From: Symbiodinium sp. CCMP2592 | Lineage: Eukaryota; Sar; Dinophyceae; Suessiales; Symbiodiniaceae | Length of the DNA stretch: 64,000 nt | Assembly (NCBI GenBank): GCA_905221615.1 | Contig: CAJNDT010005779.1 | Location: 87,501-151,500 of the forward strand | Reading direction: 5' to 3' | Shown: one piece after another, positions 49,310 through 58,500 of the stretch | Position numbering within the stretch: the stretch's first letter is position 1 | How the letters are laid out: the number at the start of each line of letters is the position of its first letter | The notes under the pieces: generated by a model | Databases searched by the model: none | Seen by the model: only the letters and a program-made list of their open reading frames with translations | What the model was told of the DNA's origin: nothing | Program-made: the position numbers and the translations under genes

Positions 49310-51044
49310 CGTAGATCTTCTCGATCAGCGCAAAGCCATACGTGTTTCGAGGATCAGGGACGCAGAACCAAACCTCCTTGACAAATGCAAACGAGATTGG
49401 GCGGCCGACCATGATGACACCACTGTCAGTGATACGCCCACCTTCTCGGGCAAGATCGTTGGAGGCGACATGCAAAACTGCCAATGGCATATGCTTGGCC
49501 TCCGGACCATGCACCCGTGTCTTCGTTGTTGCATTTCTTGAGTCAAACGGCGCGAATACCCCCCAGTAACTGTGGAGTCGACCTCCCCTGTCGTTCCGCC
49601 CTCGGCGGCGCTGGTCGAAGTCCCCGTCGGGGTCCTCCGAACCAGGTATGATGCCTTGAAGCACGATGGAATCCAGGTTGCGGCATGCCGTCGCGTGAAA
49701 TGCTCCTCCTAGGCGTCCCAGAAGGGTCATAGATGGAGATATTGCGAACCTGTCCTTGTCCAACTGTAGCAAGTTGTTCTGGGGATTCGAGTGCGTAGAG
49801 TGACCACTTGTAGCGCGTACCGCCCACGGCTTGACCCAGCTATTGCATTGGTGCAAGTACTGTTGATTGGGTCGGCTACTGTTGCTGTTCTGGATTTCAG
49901 TGATTTGATCACGTACAGAAACCAGTCTGTTCGTAAATGCAGATCCAAGAGGTCCACCACCAGGATCCTTCACCCTCACGCCCAAGAACTGAAGCCGGAT
50001 TTTGGCTCTGTGCCTTTTCGTAGCCGCCAACATGTTTCCCTGGAACAGTAGCTGCAGTCTCTCATTGTACACCCTCCGTCGATGTTCAGGGTCACGATGG
50101 TTTGCACTTTCGGTGATGCCCCTGCTTTCATGGGTCCAAAGCTCTTCGTGTCGGATCAGGTCCTCGATCAGCACCCATCCTCCTTCATCACATCGAATCA
50201 CGCTGTTGAAAGCCACTCGGCATTGTCCATCAAGCCATTCAGATCCTGGACGTCTCGCGATTCTGTGGCGCAAGTCAGATTGAATGCAAGAAAGCGCCCA
50301 ATCCGCCAGTCCTCTTCGATGACCGTTCAGGTTGCGAACTATGACCGTGTCCACAATCCCCCATCGATGGTTGATGAATCGTGCTCCCCGGGTCGGGATC
50401 AGATCAAGAATGCCGCATCTTATTGGCCTTCCGCCTCCGATGGATTCGTAGCCTTCATTTGCCCATTCACCAGTGGCTTCGTTGAACTCGAAACTCGCAC
50501 GATCTCCTCGTTGAGGTAGACGGCGGTCACGGTGATCTGATAACTCTTCAATGAGGTCTACCACCCGCTGACTGTTCTCTGGTCCAACCTCTTGCAGAGG
50601 AATACCACAAGCGTCATGTAGACCACGCCGATTTCCGACCTCCGTACATAGGTTGTGAAGGTTCTCGTAGCGAATCAGGACAACGTCATTCCGTACAGCA
50701 TCGCCGCCACGTCGTGGTCGGGCTTTTGCCTTGGGTCGTCGATCTGAGGACGCTACACTCACATGGTCGGTTGCATCGATTTCCATAGCGTCAGCTTGTT
50801 GTGCAGGTGGTCGACGGGGATATCGAAGAAGGCTGTCTTTGATGATTTGGAGACCGCGCTGTATCAGATCTCGGTTGGCAGCGTTTTCTGTGCACTCGGA
50901 CAAGTGGTGGGCATCGCTGCCGCAAGCAACGCAAAACGTGAAATTGTGGATCCCACTTGCGATTCGCCTTCGGATATCACAGTCACAGCGTCGCGAAGTT
51001 GTGCCACAAGTCCTTCCCGAAGCATCTGACGTTGACTTGGTTCC
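49242..51044 (-). CDS. CCHC zinc knuckle plus Tpt1/KptA-like phosphotransferase domain
   Basis: The frame opens after TGA at 51047-51045 and is -1 to the upstream ORF; it has no ATG at the join. Just after opening it encodes CVACGSDAHHLSEC, an exact C-x2-C-x4-H-x4-C knuckle (50934-50893). Counting from the Leu codon at 50903, residues about 198-515 match, in order, the landmarks of RNA 2'-phosphotransferase (Tpt1/KptA): a QSDLRH helix (207-213), an EGGWVLIEDLI winged-helix strand (240-250), a VRATSGHS motif (362-369), FHAT (402-405, for the usual YHGT), an SIVLQGIIPG helix, HSYWGVF (444-450), LAVLHVA and SGVIMVGRPISFAFVK. Known Tpt1 proteins move an RNA 2'-phosphate to NAD+. There is a longer insert between the winged helix and the GHS motif than usual. 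Activity is inference. Confidence 0.6.
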   Translation of the reverse strand, partial: GTKSTSDASGRTCGTTSRRCDCDIRRRIASGIHNFTFCVACGSDAHHLSECTENAANRDLIQRGLQIIKDSLLRYPRRPPAQQADAMEIDATDHVSVASSDRRPKAKARPRRGGDAVRNDVVLIRYENLHNLCTEVGNRRGLHDACGIPLQEVGPENSQRVVDLIEELSDHRDRRLPQRGDRASFEFNEATGEWANEGYESIGGGRPIRCGILDLIPTRGARFINHRWGIVDTVIVRNLNGHRRGLADWALSCIQSDLRHRIARRPGSEWLDGQCRVAFNSVIRCDEGGWVLIEDLIRHEELWTHESRGITESANHRDPEHRRRVYNERLQLLFQGNMLAATKRHRAKIRLQFLGVRVKDPGGGPLGSAFTNRLVSVRDQITEIQNSNSSRPNQQYLHQCNSWVKPWAVRATSGHSTHSNPQNNLLQLDKDRFAISPSMTLLGRLGGAFHATACRNLDSIVLQGIIPGSEDPDGDFDQRRRGRNDRGGRLHSYWGVFAPFDSRNATTKTRVHGPEAKHMPLAVLHVASNDLAREGGRITDSGVIMVGRPISFAFVKEVWFCVPDPRNTYGFALIEKIYDERLEREMVLDYQGSTSKCTTS

Positions 51045-53329
51045 TCATCGACTTGCTCCTCTTCTGGTTGTTCATCCGCGCCAGCCTCCTGAGGTGGCAT
51101 TGGTGGAGCAATTGAAACTCCTGCTTCGTCCGTGACGTTGTCAGCGGCCTGCAGTTCTTCCCCTCGTCCAACATCTATTGGGTAGACGTCGCCGTCGACG
51201 ATGACTGTGAAGTCAATCACGAGGTGAGCAGACATGCCGTTCACGATCTCAGCAATTTCTTCGTTCTTCTTGGGCGGCGCTCTCTTGCGCGGGGAGTCGA
51301 CAGTGATCAGCTCAATGGCCTCTGCCGATGCATAGCGGAAGAATGATCGTTCGATGCCCCTCACGCATGCGTTTGCCCCTTCGAGTCCACCCCAATTCTG
51401 AAAATGATCTGGATACCTCATCGCAATTGTAAGAATTCCGAGTGCCAGCTCCAAGGTGTCTCCCAGCAGCTTCTCTTTCGGCGCAACTGATCCTCGGTAG
51501 CATTCCCGGCGTTCATCTGGTGTCAAAAGCATCCTCATGAAACCAGCGTATGCGCAGTTGCCAGCATCATAGTAGCAGATGTAGCATGTTCGGCCTTCAG
51601 AATCATATCCCCTGTCCCACGCCAACTGTTTGGCCTTTCCCCATGCCGCGTATTCTATGGCTTGGCTGGCAGTAATACGGAGGCCACCATAGTGACAAAC
51701 CGTTTTGCCAACGTCCTCGTAGGTCAATGAAGCACATTTCTTGATGAAATCCTTGATGTCCACACGAGGGTCCACGAATTGCAGGCTGAGGTCGTACAGG
51801 TGCTTAGCGCAAGCCAGCGTGTACTTCTGAGACTGGACTAGTTCGTTGAAGTCGGAAACACCATGCTGCAATTTCAATGCCGCAGTATGCGCACATCCAA
51901 TGCAGTGTCCTGGATACCCATTGCCAATCGGCAAGAAACGAGCCTGTGCGTAGCACTCGGCTGTTCTCATCGCTGTGCATCCTGGGCAGAAGAACGTCCT
52001 CCCTTTGACATAGCCACAATTCTGGGTTGCATAGGTGTCGATTCTGAACCAATAGTGTCGGTTGTCGTAGTAGGCCTCGGGAATCGTCATGGCGATGTCG
52101 AAATCCTGCCAGGTGACCGCAGTTGACTCAGCAACAGAGTCCCCTTGGGCTTCAGACCAGATTTGCTGCTTCTGTTCACCCGTGAACCACGTCTGGGCGA
52201 TATTGGTGGAAGTCTTGACTTCACTTTTTTCCTCCCAAATTTCAACAAGTGCAGAGTGAGCGATTGTACTGACCTGAACGGATGCATCCCACTGCCGAAT
52301 CTTCGAGCTTTCCACGAAACATGCTGACACCATCTTCTCGCTGAACAGCTGCTTCTCATAGATAGCGTAAGCCAATCTGTACCTGGTACGAGGTTCGGGA
52401 GCCGGAGTCTTCTCGCTAGACAGCATGTTCACGCCGCTCGCCGACTGCTTCAACTGGCTGTAAATCCTCGACCAAAACGACGATCCATGAATCACCACGC
52501 ATCCTCGAGCACGTAGCTCCAATTCGATATACATTCCCAATGCATGGAAGCCGTTGTACTTTGAGGCTTTGTTATTCAAGTAGTTGCTACCAGTCCCCAC
52601 GAATCGCAAATCATGGTTGATGTTGACAATCGGAGGCCGTGTAGTACGTTTACCAGCAGCAATGATGGGATCGACGTACACCTCCTTGAGTTGCTGTTGC
52701 AACCGGTCGCGAATCGCTGCTCCATCCCCGACGTCGCTAAATGGAAAAGAAACGTTCTCGACGAGGGCGGCCTGGAGCGAGAGGTGGTAGTGCAAAGTGA
52801 CGGTCGCAACTTGCTCCTCCGTTAGTCCATTCAAGGTACCTTCCACAGACTCCAAGCCAAACTTGGTGTTCCGGAAGTTGTAGGTGGCACCCGCAGCCAA
52901 CGATGGAGCTACGATATTGACCTCCCCCCATCCGTGTGCGCTGAGGCTCTCACGAAGCGTATGAGTTGTTCCCCTCGTTCTCGCCAAGATGTCGAAGTCC
53001 TGAATGAGGATCGTGGGCTGAGAGCGCATGGTTACCGCATCCGGTTTCCCGCCAATGCCCAGGTTGTTGCGAAACCCATTCAATGCGTTCATGGTCGTGA
53101 TCTTGGACTCTTCGCTGATGTCTTCGCTGTCCACTAGATCACTTCCTTGTTCGATCATCACGGCTGATGTCAACATTGGAGGAGACGGGAGATGCACGCA
53201 AGACACCAATGCCAAAGCATGGTAAAGGCGCGAGTACATCCGAAGCCATTCCTTGGTATTCAGCTTCACATAGACCTTCATGTTGAGACCTTTCTCATCA
53301 CTCTGTAGGACCGAACGAATTCTCGCCAA
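50864..53329 (-). CDS. Unknown Cys-rich protein, in frame after a stop
   Basis: 821 codons in the same frame as the preceding 578-codon ORF, separated by one TAA. It has no ATG at its beginning. The N-terminal half contains PTILIQDFDILARTRG and a VNINHDLRFVGTGSNY … YNGFHALGMYIELELRARG region of hydrolase-like look that I cannot assign. Residues about 436-480 hold paired cysteines (CGY…FFCPGC … CIGCAH), consistent with a zinc ribbon or treble clef, and a second cluster (CYICYYDAGNC) lies near 580. The C-terminus is Glu-rich (EEEQVDEEPSQ). The last 180 nt overlap the next frame, which carries a zinc knuckle. Confidence 0.55.
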   Translation of the reverse strand: MARIRSVLQSDEKGLNMKVYVKLNTKEWLRMYSRLYHALALVSCVHLPSPPMLTSAVMIEQGSDLVDSEDISEESKITTMNALNGFRNNLGIGGKPDAVTMRSQPTILIQDFDILARTRGTTHTLRESLSAHGWGEVNIVAPSLAAGATYNFRNTKFGLESVEGTLNGLTEEQVATVTLHYHLSLQAALVENVSFPFSDVGDGAAIRDRLQQQLKEVYVDPIIAAGKRTTRPPIVNINHDLRFVGTGSNYLNNKASKYNGFHALGMYIELELRARGCVVIHGSSFWSRIYSQLKQSASGVNMLSSEKTPAPEPRTRYRLAYAIYEKQLFSEKMVSACFVESSKIRQWDASVQVSTIAHSALVEIWEEKSEVKTSTNIAQTWFTGEQKQQIWSEAQGDSVAESTAVTWQDFDIAMTIPEAYYDNRHYWFRIDTYATQNCGYVKGRTFFCPGCTAMRTAECYAQARFLPIGNGYPGHCIGCAHTAALKLQHGVSDFNELVQSQKYTLACAKHLYDLSLQFVDPRVDIKDFIKKCASLTYEDVGKTVCHYGGLRITASQAIEYAAWGKAKQLAWDRGYDSEGRTCYICYYDAGNCAYAGFMRMLLTPDERRECYRGSVAPKEKLLGDTLELALGILTIAMRYPDHFQNWGGLEGANACVRGIERSFFRYASAEAIELITVDSPRKRAPPKKNEEIAEIVNGMSAHLVIDFTVIVDGDVYPIDVGRGEELQAADNVTDEAGVSIAPPMPPQEAGADEQPEEEQVDEEPSQRQMLREGLVAQLRDAVTVISEGESQVGSTISRFALLAAAMPTTCPSAQKTLPTEI

Positions 53330-55066
53330 TTAGGTCACCAAGCGTCTGACATAGTGCTGAATAGCCGTGGTCCCCACGTCGTGGTCAACCACAAACTTAG
53401 GCGTCTCATCATTTGTAGGCGGATACTCATCACAATCTCGGACGGCCGTCATCAGTGCAGATCGACAACCCTTGTCGTTGATATTGAGGTAGTGGTACCA
53501 GCTCTGCTGAGCGCCTGCGGGGATAGGAGCTTCCTCCCATGTTGGCTGTGTTGGTTCTTCCTCAGGTTGCGGTGAATGTTGTGGAGGAGGTGCCGCCGAA
53601 GACGAAGATGCTGATCCTGTAGCCTCGTCTGTTCTTGCCCTCTTCGGCCCATGGCTCGGAGTGGCACGAGGTGCAGTGGTACTATCCTTTGCGTGTTCCG
53701 GTGTCCTGCCGTGATCGGGATGTACGATCCCTTCTGGTTCGAGATTGCTTGCCGTAGGCATAGCAACTCTCCCCGTCTCGTAAACCCATGGAGGATGCCG
53801 TTTCAGATTTGGAGGAAATAGACCATCATCAGGCATCAACGCTGTCGGCTTCGCCGTCATCTGTTGAAATTCAGACTCCCACACATTGATTGCATCACGC
53901 TTTGCTGCACAGTCAACCACGTAACCGGATTCCACACCGCATTGGTTCCAGGCGTAGCCTCGGAACACTTCCGGTAAGTGCAACCCATTCTGGCCTTGTA
54001 CTGCGCATACAGCGTCCACATGATGCTTGAGGAAATCGTAAGCAGTGTAGTCGTAGCCTTCAAGGATCTCAGATGACCAGCGGTAAAGCGGTTGACCAGT
54101 CTCGTGATCATGCCACGATGTGTATAGGTGGAGCACGTGCAAGCAGATGCTGAACGCCTGGAAGGCATTGACTGCGAAAGCGAGCGGATGTCCCATTCCT
54201 TGTGGCATAGTACGCATCATCGAAACCAACTCGTGGATGGTGATGGGTGCGCATCCGTCATTGCTGCTTTCCTTGTTATAAGTTCTCAACCCATAACCAG
54301 TCTGCTTGGCGAACATGTACATCAACTTGCATACCCGCAACAGGGTACTCTCATTCAACAAGTCAGATTGATCCGGTGCTCTCCCTGAGGCCGGCAGCTT
54401 GTGATAGTAGTCCTGGTTCACCGCGTACCATTGTTGCGATCTCGTCTGTATGACCGCACCGTAGGGCACCTCCACGGAGTTGATAAGAACAGCCAGGTTG
54501 TAGTACCCATCTGCATCGACGATGCTTCTGGTCACGGTGTTCAAATCAAACCGAATTTGTTGCTTTTCAGCTTCCAGTTCGTTCACTGCAAGCCTCACGT
54601 CATCCCAGATCACATCCGCATCTACCATGAAACGCGTGATGTAGTTGTACTTGCCTTGGTGATCGCGAACCACATGCTTGAGACTCCCACCAAATCTGAT
54701 GACAGTGGCAAGTATCTCTCCGTACGGTTTGTTCATGTACTCCTCCGGCGCTGCATGAAGGCAAGCTTTGAGGATCTCGCGAACCCTGATGGACAAGTCT
54801 CCACCTGGCGAAAGGTTAGAGGCCACGAACAGTAATACCATCGGTGGTGCTCTAAAGGCAGCCCAAGACCGAATGAGATCATTGTCGACCACTCTGTCTT
54901 TGGTAATCTTGGTGGGGAACGGGACCGTTTGCTCAGTATCCTCAGAGTACATCATCAGGAACTTGTCGAACTTCAGCAGTACCCGAACGAGCCCACCTTG
55001 AGGGAAAACTTCTTCATGGACCAGTCCTCCAAACGACAGTTCATACGCATTGTTGCTTTCGGCCAT
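53330..55066 (-). CDS. Unknown protein, first part of the linked block
   Basis: 578 codons from an ATG in good context (gccatgg in reverse orientation at 55062-55068) to TAA at 53332-53330. The N-terminal two thirds are globular (…YELSFGGLVHEEVFPQGG…, …VLINSVEVPYGAVIQTRSQQ…, …AFAVNAFQAFSICLHVLH…). The last about 140 residues are low-complexity Pro/Ser/Glu with a PKRAR basic patch that could be nuclear-targeting. No family recognised. The TAA is immediately followed, in the same frame, by the next 821-codon open frame, so the protein may once have been, or by stop read-through still be, about 1400 residues long. No introns. Confidence 0.6.
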   Translation of the reverse strand: MAESNNAYELSFGGLVHEEVFPQGGLVRVLLKFDKFLMMYSEDTEQTVPFPTKITKDRVVDNDLIRSWAAFRAPPMVLLFVASNLSPGGDLSIRVREILKACLHAAPEEYMNKPYGEILATVIRFGGSLKHVVRDHQGKYNYITRFMVDADVIWDDVRLAVNELEAEKQQIRFDLNTVTRSIVDADGYYNLAVLINSVEVPYGAVIQTRSQQWYAVNQDYYHKLPASGRAPDQSDLLNESTLLRVCKLMYMFAKQTGYGLRTYNKESSNDGCAPITIHELVSMMRTMPQGMGHPLAFAVNAFQAFSICLHVLHLYTSWHDHETGQPLYRWSSEILEGYDYTAYDFLKHHVDAVCAVQGQNGLHLPEVFRGYAWNQCGVESGYVVDCAAKRDAINVWESEFQQMTAKPTALMPDDGLFPPNLKRHPPWVYETGRVAMPTASNLEPEGIVHPDHGRTPEHAKDSTTAPRATPSHGPKRARTDEATGSASSSSAAPPPQHSPQPEEEPTQPTWEEAPIPAGAQQSWYHYLNINDKGCRSALMTAVRDCDEYPPTNDETPKFVVDHDVGTTAIQHYVRRLVT

Positions 55067-55181
55067 GGCTCACGCGGGATAAGGTACTACCTCCGTAGGA
55101 GGGAAGCACCTACCCCTGATGCGACTTCACGGTTCCAGGCCCTCCGTAAGAGTGACCCTTCCCCGATCCGTCGGTCAGACC

Positions 55182-55598
55182 TTAGTTGTTCCTTGGTCGG
55201 TGCTGCAAATTAGCCCCTTCATCAGTACCTAGACACTGATGCTGCCATGCATGGTCCTCAGATTGACATGCGACATGACTGGACTCAACATGAGCTCGAA
55301 CAAGGCTGCGAACGTGTCTCGCACTTGACCGCCATGAAGCTTCAACGCGCTGTCTCAGACTAACCCTTGTTCCCTGTTTCACAAAGTTTTCCAAGTCATC
55401 TTCCAAACGTTCCGCACTAGGCATGTTAGCGAAAACTATCCTGCGTCCACATTTCTCGCCAGTAGCACCAACATGATCGTTAACCTTAACCTTCCTCACC
55501 TTGCCACTCGAGACAAGCGCGTGCAATTCAGGCCAAGACCAACATGAACATGAAGAAGGCATGTCAAGCGAAAAAACAGACATCGGAAAACTCCGCAC
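55182..55598 (-). CDS. Short ORF at the end of the polyprotein
   Basis: Overlaps the last 35 nt of the reverse-transcriptase frame and is +1 to it. The stretch WPELHALVSSGKVRKVKVND … EKCGRRIVFANMPSAERLED … ENFVKQGTRVSLRQRVE has protein-like composition, so it may be the true continuation of the polyprotein after another frame change. No family recognised. Confidence 0.4.
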   Translation of the reverse strand: MRSFPMSVFSLDMPSSCSCWSWPELHALVSSGKVRKVKVNDHVGATGEKCGRRIVFANMPSAERLEDDLENFVKQGTRVSLRQRVEASWRSSARHVRSLVRAHVESSHVACQSEDHAWQHQCLGTDEGANLQHRPRNN

Positions 55599-58500
55599 AC
55601 TTCCTCAGCAGGCGTTTGAGAGATTTCAAGACATTCCTAAATGTTTTGTGTTTCCCACCAGAACGATTTTCACCCCCCACGCAAGTCCCTTCACTAACTC
55701 CAGGACTACCACCTGATCGCAAAAGCGATGCCACGAACAGCACAGGCGTGCGCAGGTCGTTCCGGCACATCTTCTTCATCGTACTGACAAGGTTTTCCTC
55801 GTCGTCTTTGGACCCAATCAGGTCCTTGCATGTTATGTGAGCACAACCTTTCCGAGTCTTGGGTCCGGCGTGGCCGACACCCTGACCGCAAAGATCGACT
55901 ACCATGCGATCGGGTTTCCGTCCTCCGGTTTCCGATGGCACGGCGACCAACCTCCCGTCGCCCGACGCCTGAAACTTCAGAGCTTTGAGCAACCTTCGGG
56001 AGACCTGGCTGGTCAACTCACACTTATCTGATCGTTCTTTCGCGTCTGCCTCACACATATGATGGTGCTTTGCATTGCACAGATCAGACGACTTAGGCTG
56101 CAGCGCAACGTTAGCGGCAAAGAACTCCCATTCATCCTTGCAGTAGCCTACTTCGACCGTCGATTCAGAACGAGGAAGATAGCGCTGACCATGTGTGCAT
56201 CCTTGGATCTTGATGCTCTTCCACATGTTGTCTTCGCATAAGCCCTTGTACTGCTTGGTTTGTTGAACAGGCACTCGAGGAGGTACTTCAATGATGACCT
56301 GGTGACCCCACGATGCCGCTCGGCGTGCAATTCTTTGGACGACCTCCCCCCATGGGTAGTCGGTCCGAGATTTTGTCCTTTCGGGATTGTTGGCGATTTT
56401 GCGACTCAGCCAGGAATTCTTTCCAAGTACCCCTGCACCCACGAAGATCACGGAGTTGGGGCTGTCCTTTCTTGACTCCGCTACGTCGAAGACGTAAGAG
56501 CACATGGCATCATCGACTTCTCGTCCCATACTGAGAACGTTGACCTGTCGACCGGGATCATAGTACGGGTCTGGAGCATGATGCATCACGCAATCCTTGC
56601 CTGGTGCGAATTCATTCCACCAGTTCTCTTCATCGACCCCAAGCAACGTCCACACCGTCACTGCCTTTGGTGCATCTTTGATGGTGATACGAAGCTTCCA
56701 TCGACTGTAAGGATTCTCGTATGTATGGACCAATTTCCCGACGTGGTCGTGGAATTGAATAACCAAACCTTCTTTGGGGTTGTTCTTTGCGAACTCGACC
56801 ACATGAGGTACGATAGCACCTCCATATCCTTGATATTCCCGTTTCTTTTCAGCCATATCTCGCCACACATCCTCATAAACGATCGACAAGTAGTCATGCC
56901 CGAACAGTTCGTCACGAGCTTTGGGCACTCCATTGAAGCGAAGAGGTAATGTAAAGCCCTGGTACCCCCCATGGATGACACGTGCCAGCGTGACAACCAC
57001 CCGTCGCCAATAGGCGGACAGGGCGCGCACATAGAACCGGCCCACAGGCGTCTCCGGAGTAGGCACAAGGTGCGAAGTGAGGGTCTCCGAGCTAGCGGCA
57101 GGCCTCAACGCACCCCGCACAGGATGATATTGAAAAACAGCGCGTTCGACATAGCGGTCAAACTTGCCAGGCTGATCGGGTATCACAGCGCGATCTTCCA
57201 TCTGGTGCCACTGCCCTTCGCGAAGTAGCCAGGTTGACCGAAGGTAACGACCTGGTGGCAACGCCGAAGGCGGCCCCCGCAACATGCGCGGAAACTTGAC
57301 GACCATGATGGGGTCCACACTGTCGTGCTCCTGCAATCCTTCCTTGCTTGAAAGCCCAGCGCGATACAACACCTGCGGAAGTATAGGCGTCTGTGTGTAG
57401 GGAAAGCAAGGCACCTCACTCTTGAAAGAGTAGTGCTGTTGGCCCTTCTCATCCGTGCTTTGGGAATGAGTCGGACGCATCAGATCCATGATCTCCTGGG
57501 AACCGATGAGGTTAGGCGGGAAGATGTTGATAAGCTGACACGCATGAGTCCAAGACACCGAGTCCTTGAACGACTTAGTGTGAATGTCCGCTGCCATCTT
57601 CGCCGTGACTTCATAGGCCAGCGAGACGTAACCCTCCTGAAAGATGGAGTGCATCCAACCGATACAGATGCCATGGGTACGTTCGAGATGACGCATCGTA
57701 GGGTTCTTGCCCGTACGAACGACTCCGATCATGGTCTGGTTGTCGTCGTAAAAGACGAAGTCGGGATTCTGCGCCCCGAGTTGCTGCCACAATGTAATTG
57801 CCGGCAGTCCCAGACGTGACATAGCAAAGTCGGCCGCAACGATCTCGGCCTCAGGTGTGGAGTGACTAAGGCACCCCTGCCTTTTGCTCAGCCCCGCCAA
57901 AGGAAATCTTGTGTGCGGTCCTTGAATGTGCATATGAGCACCGGAGGTAGACTTGAGACTTTCTCCACAACCAGCATAGTCCGCATCTGCAAACAACCCG
58001 ATGGACGAGTCCTCCAAGGAGTCCCCAACCCATCCAATCATCATGTGATGTTTGGATTGATGCACATAGGCCATGAGATGATGAAGAAGAGCATCCTCCT
58101 TCTTGGTCCACTTGGTGATCTTGCGTGCTAGGTTGTTGATGCTACGCAACAGATCAAAACGACATATGCGTGCGGCATAGAGCAACTTCATAAGGATGCT
58201 CGCAGCTTGCGGAGCAAGCGCACCGCGATTCGCCTCATTGACCTTCTCTTCCTCTGGCGCCTTGGGAATAGGTGGAGGCGGAACAAGCCGACCATCCTTG
58301 TCAACAGGCATGGTGTGTCCACACCACGTGCATCGATGACATTTTCCGGATTGTGCCGGAGCACGCGCTGGGTGATTCTTAGTCTCCTCAGCCGGACTCG
58401 GCGATGGTACCGTTTTGAATTTGGTTGGATCAAACCCAGTCACGTCACAGTACTTCTTGACCGTCATGTCCAGGTAGGTCTCCATGTCGTAGGTAACAGT

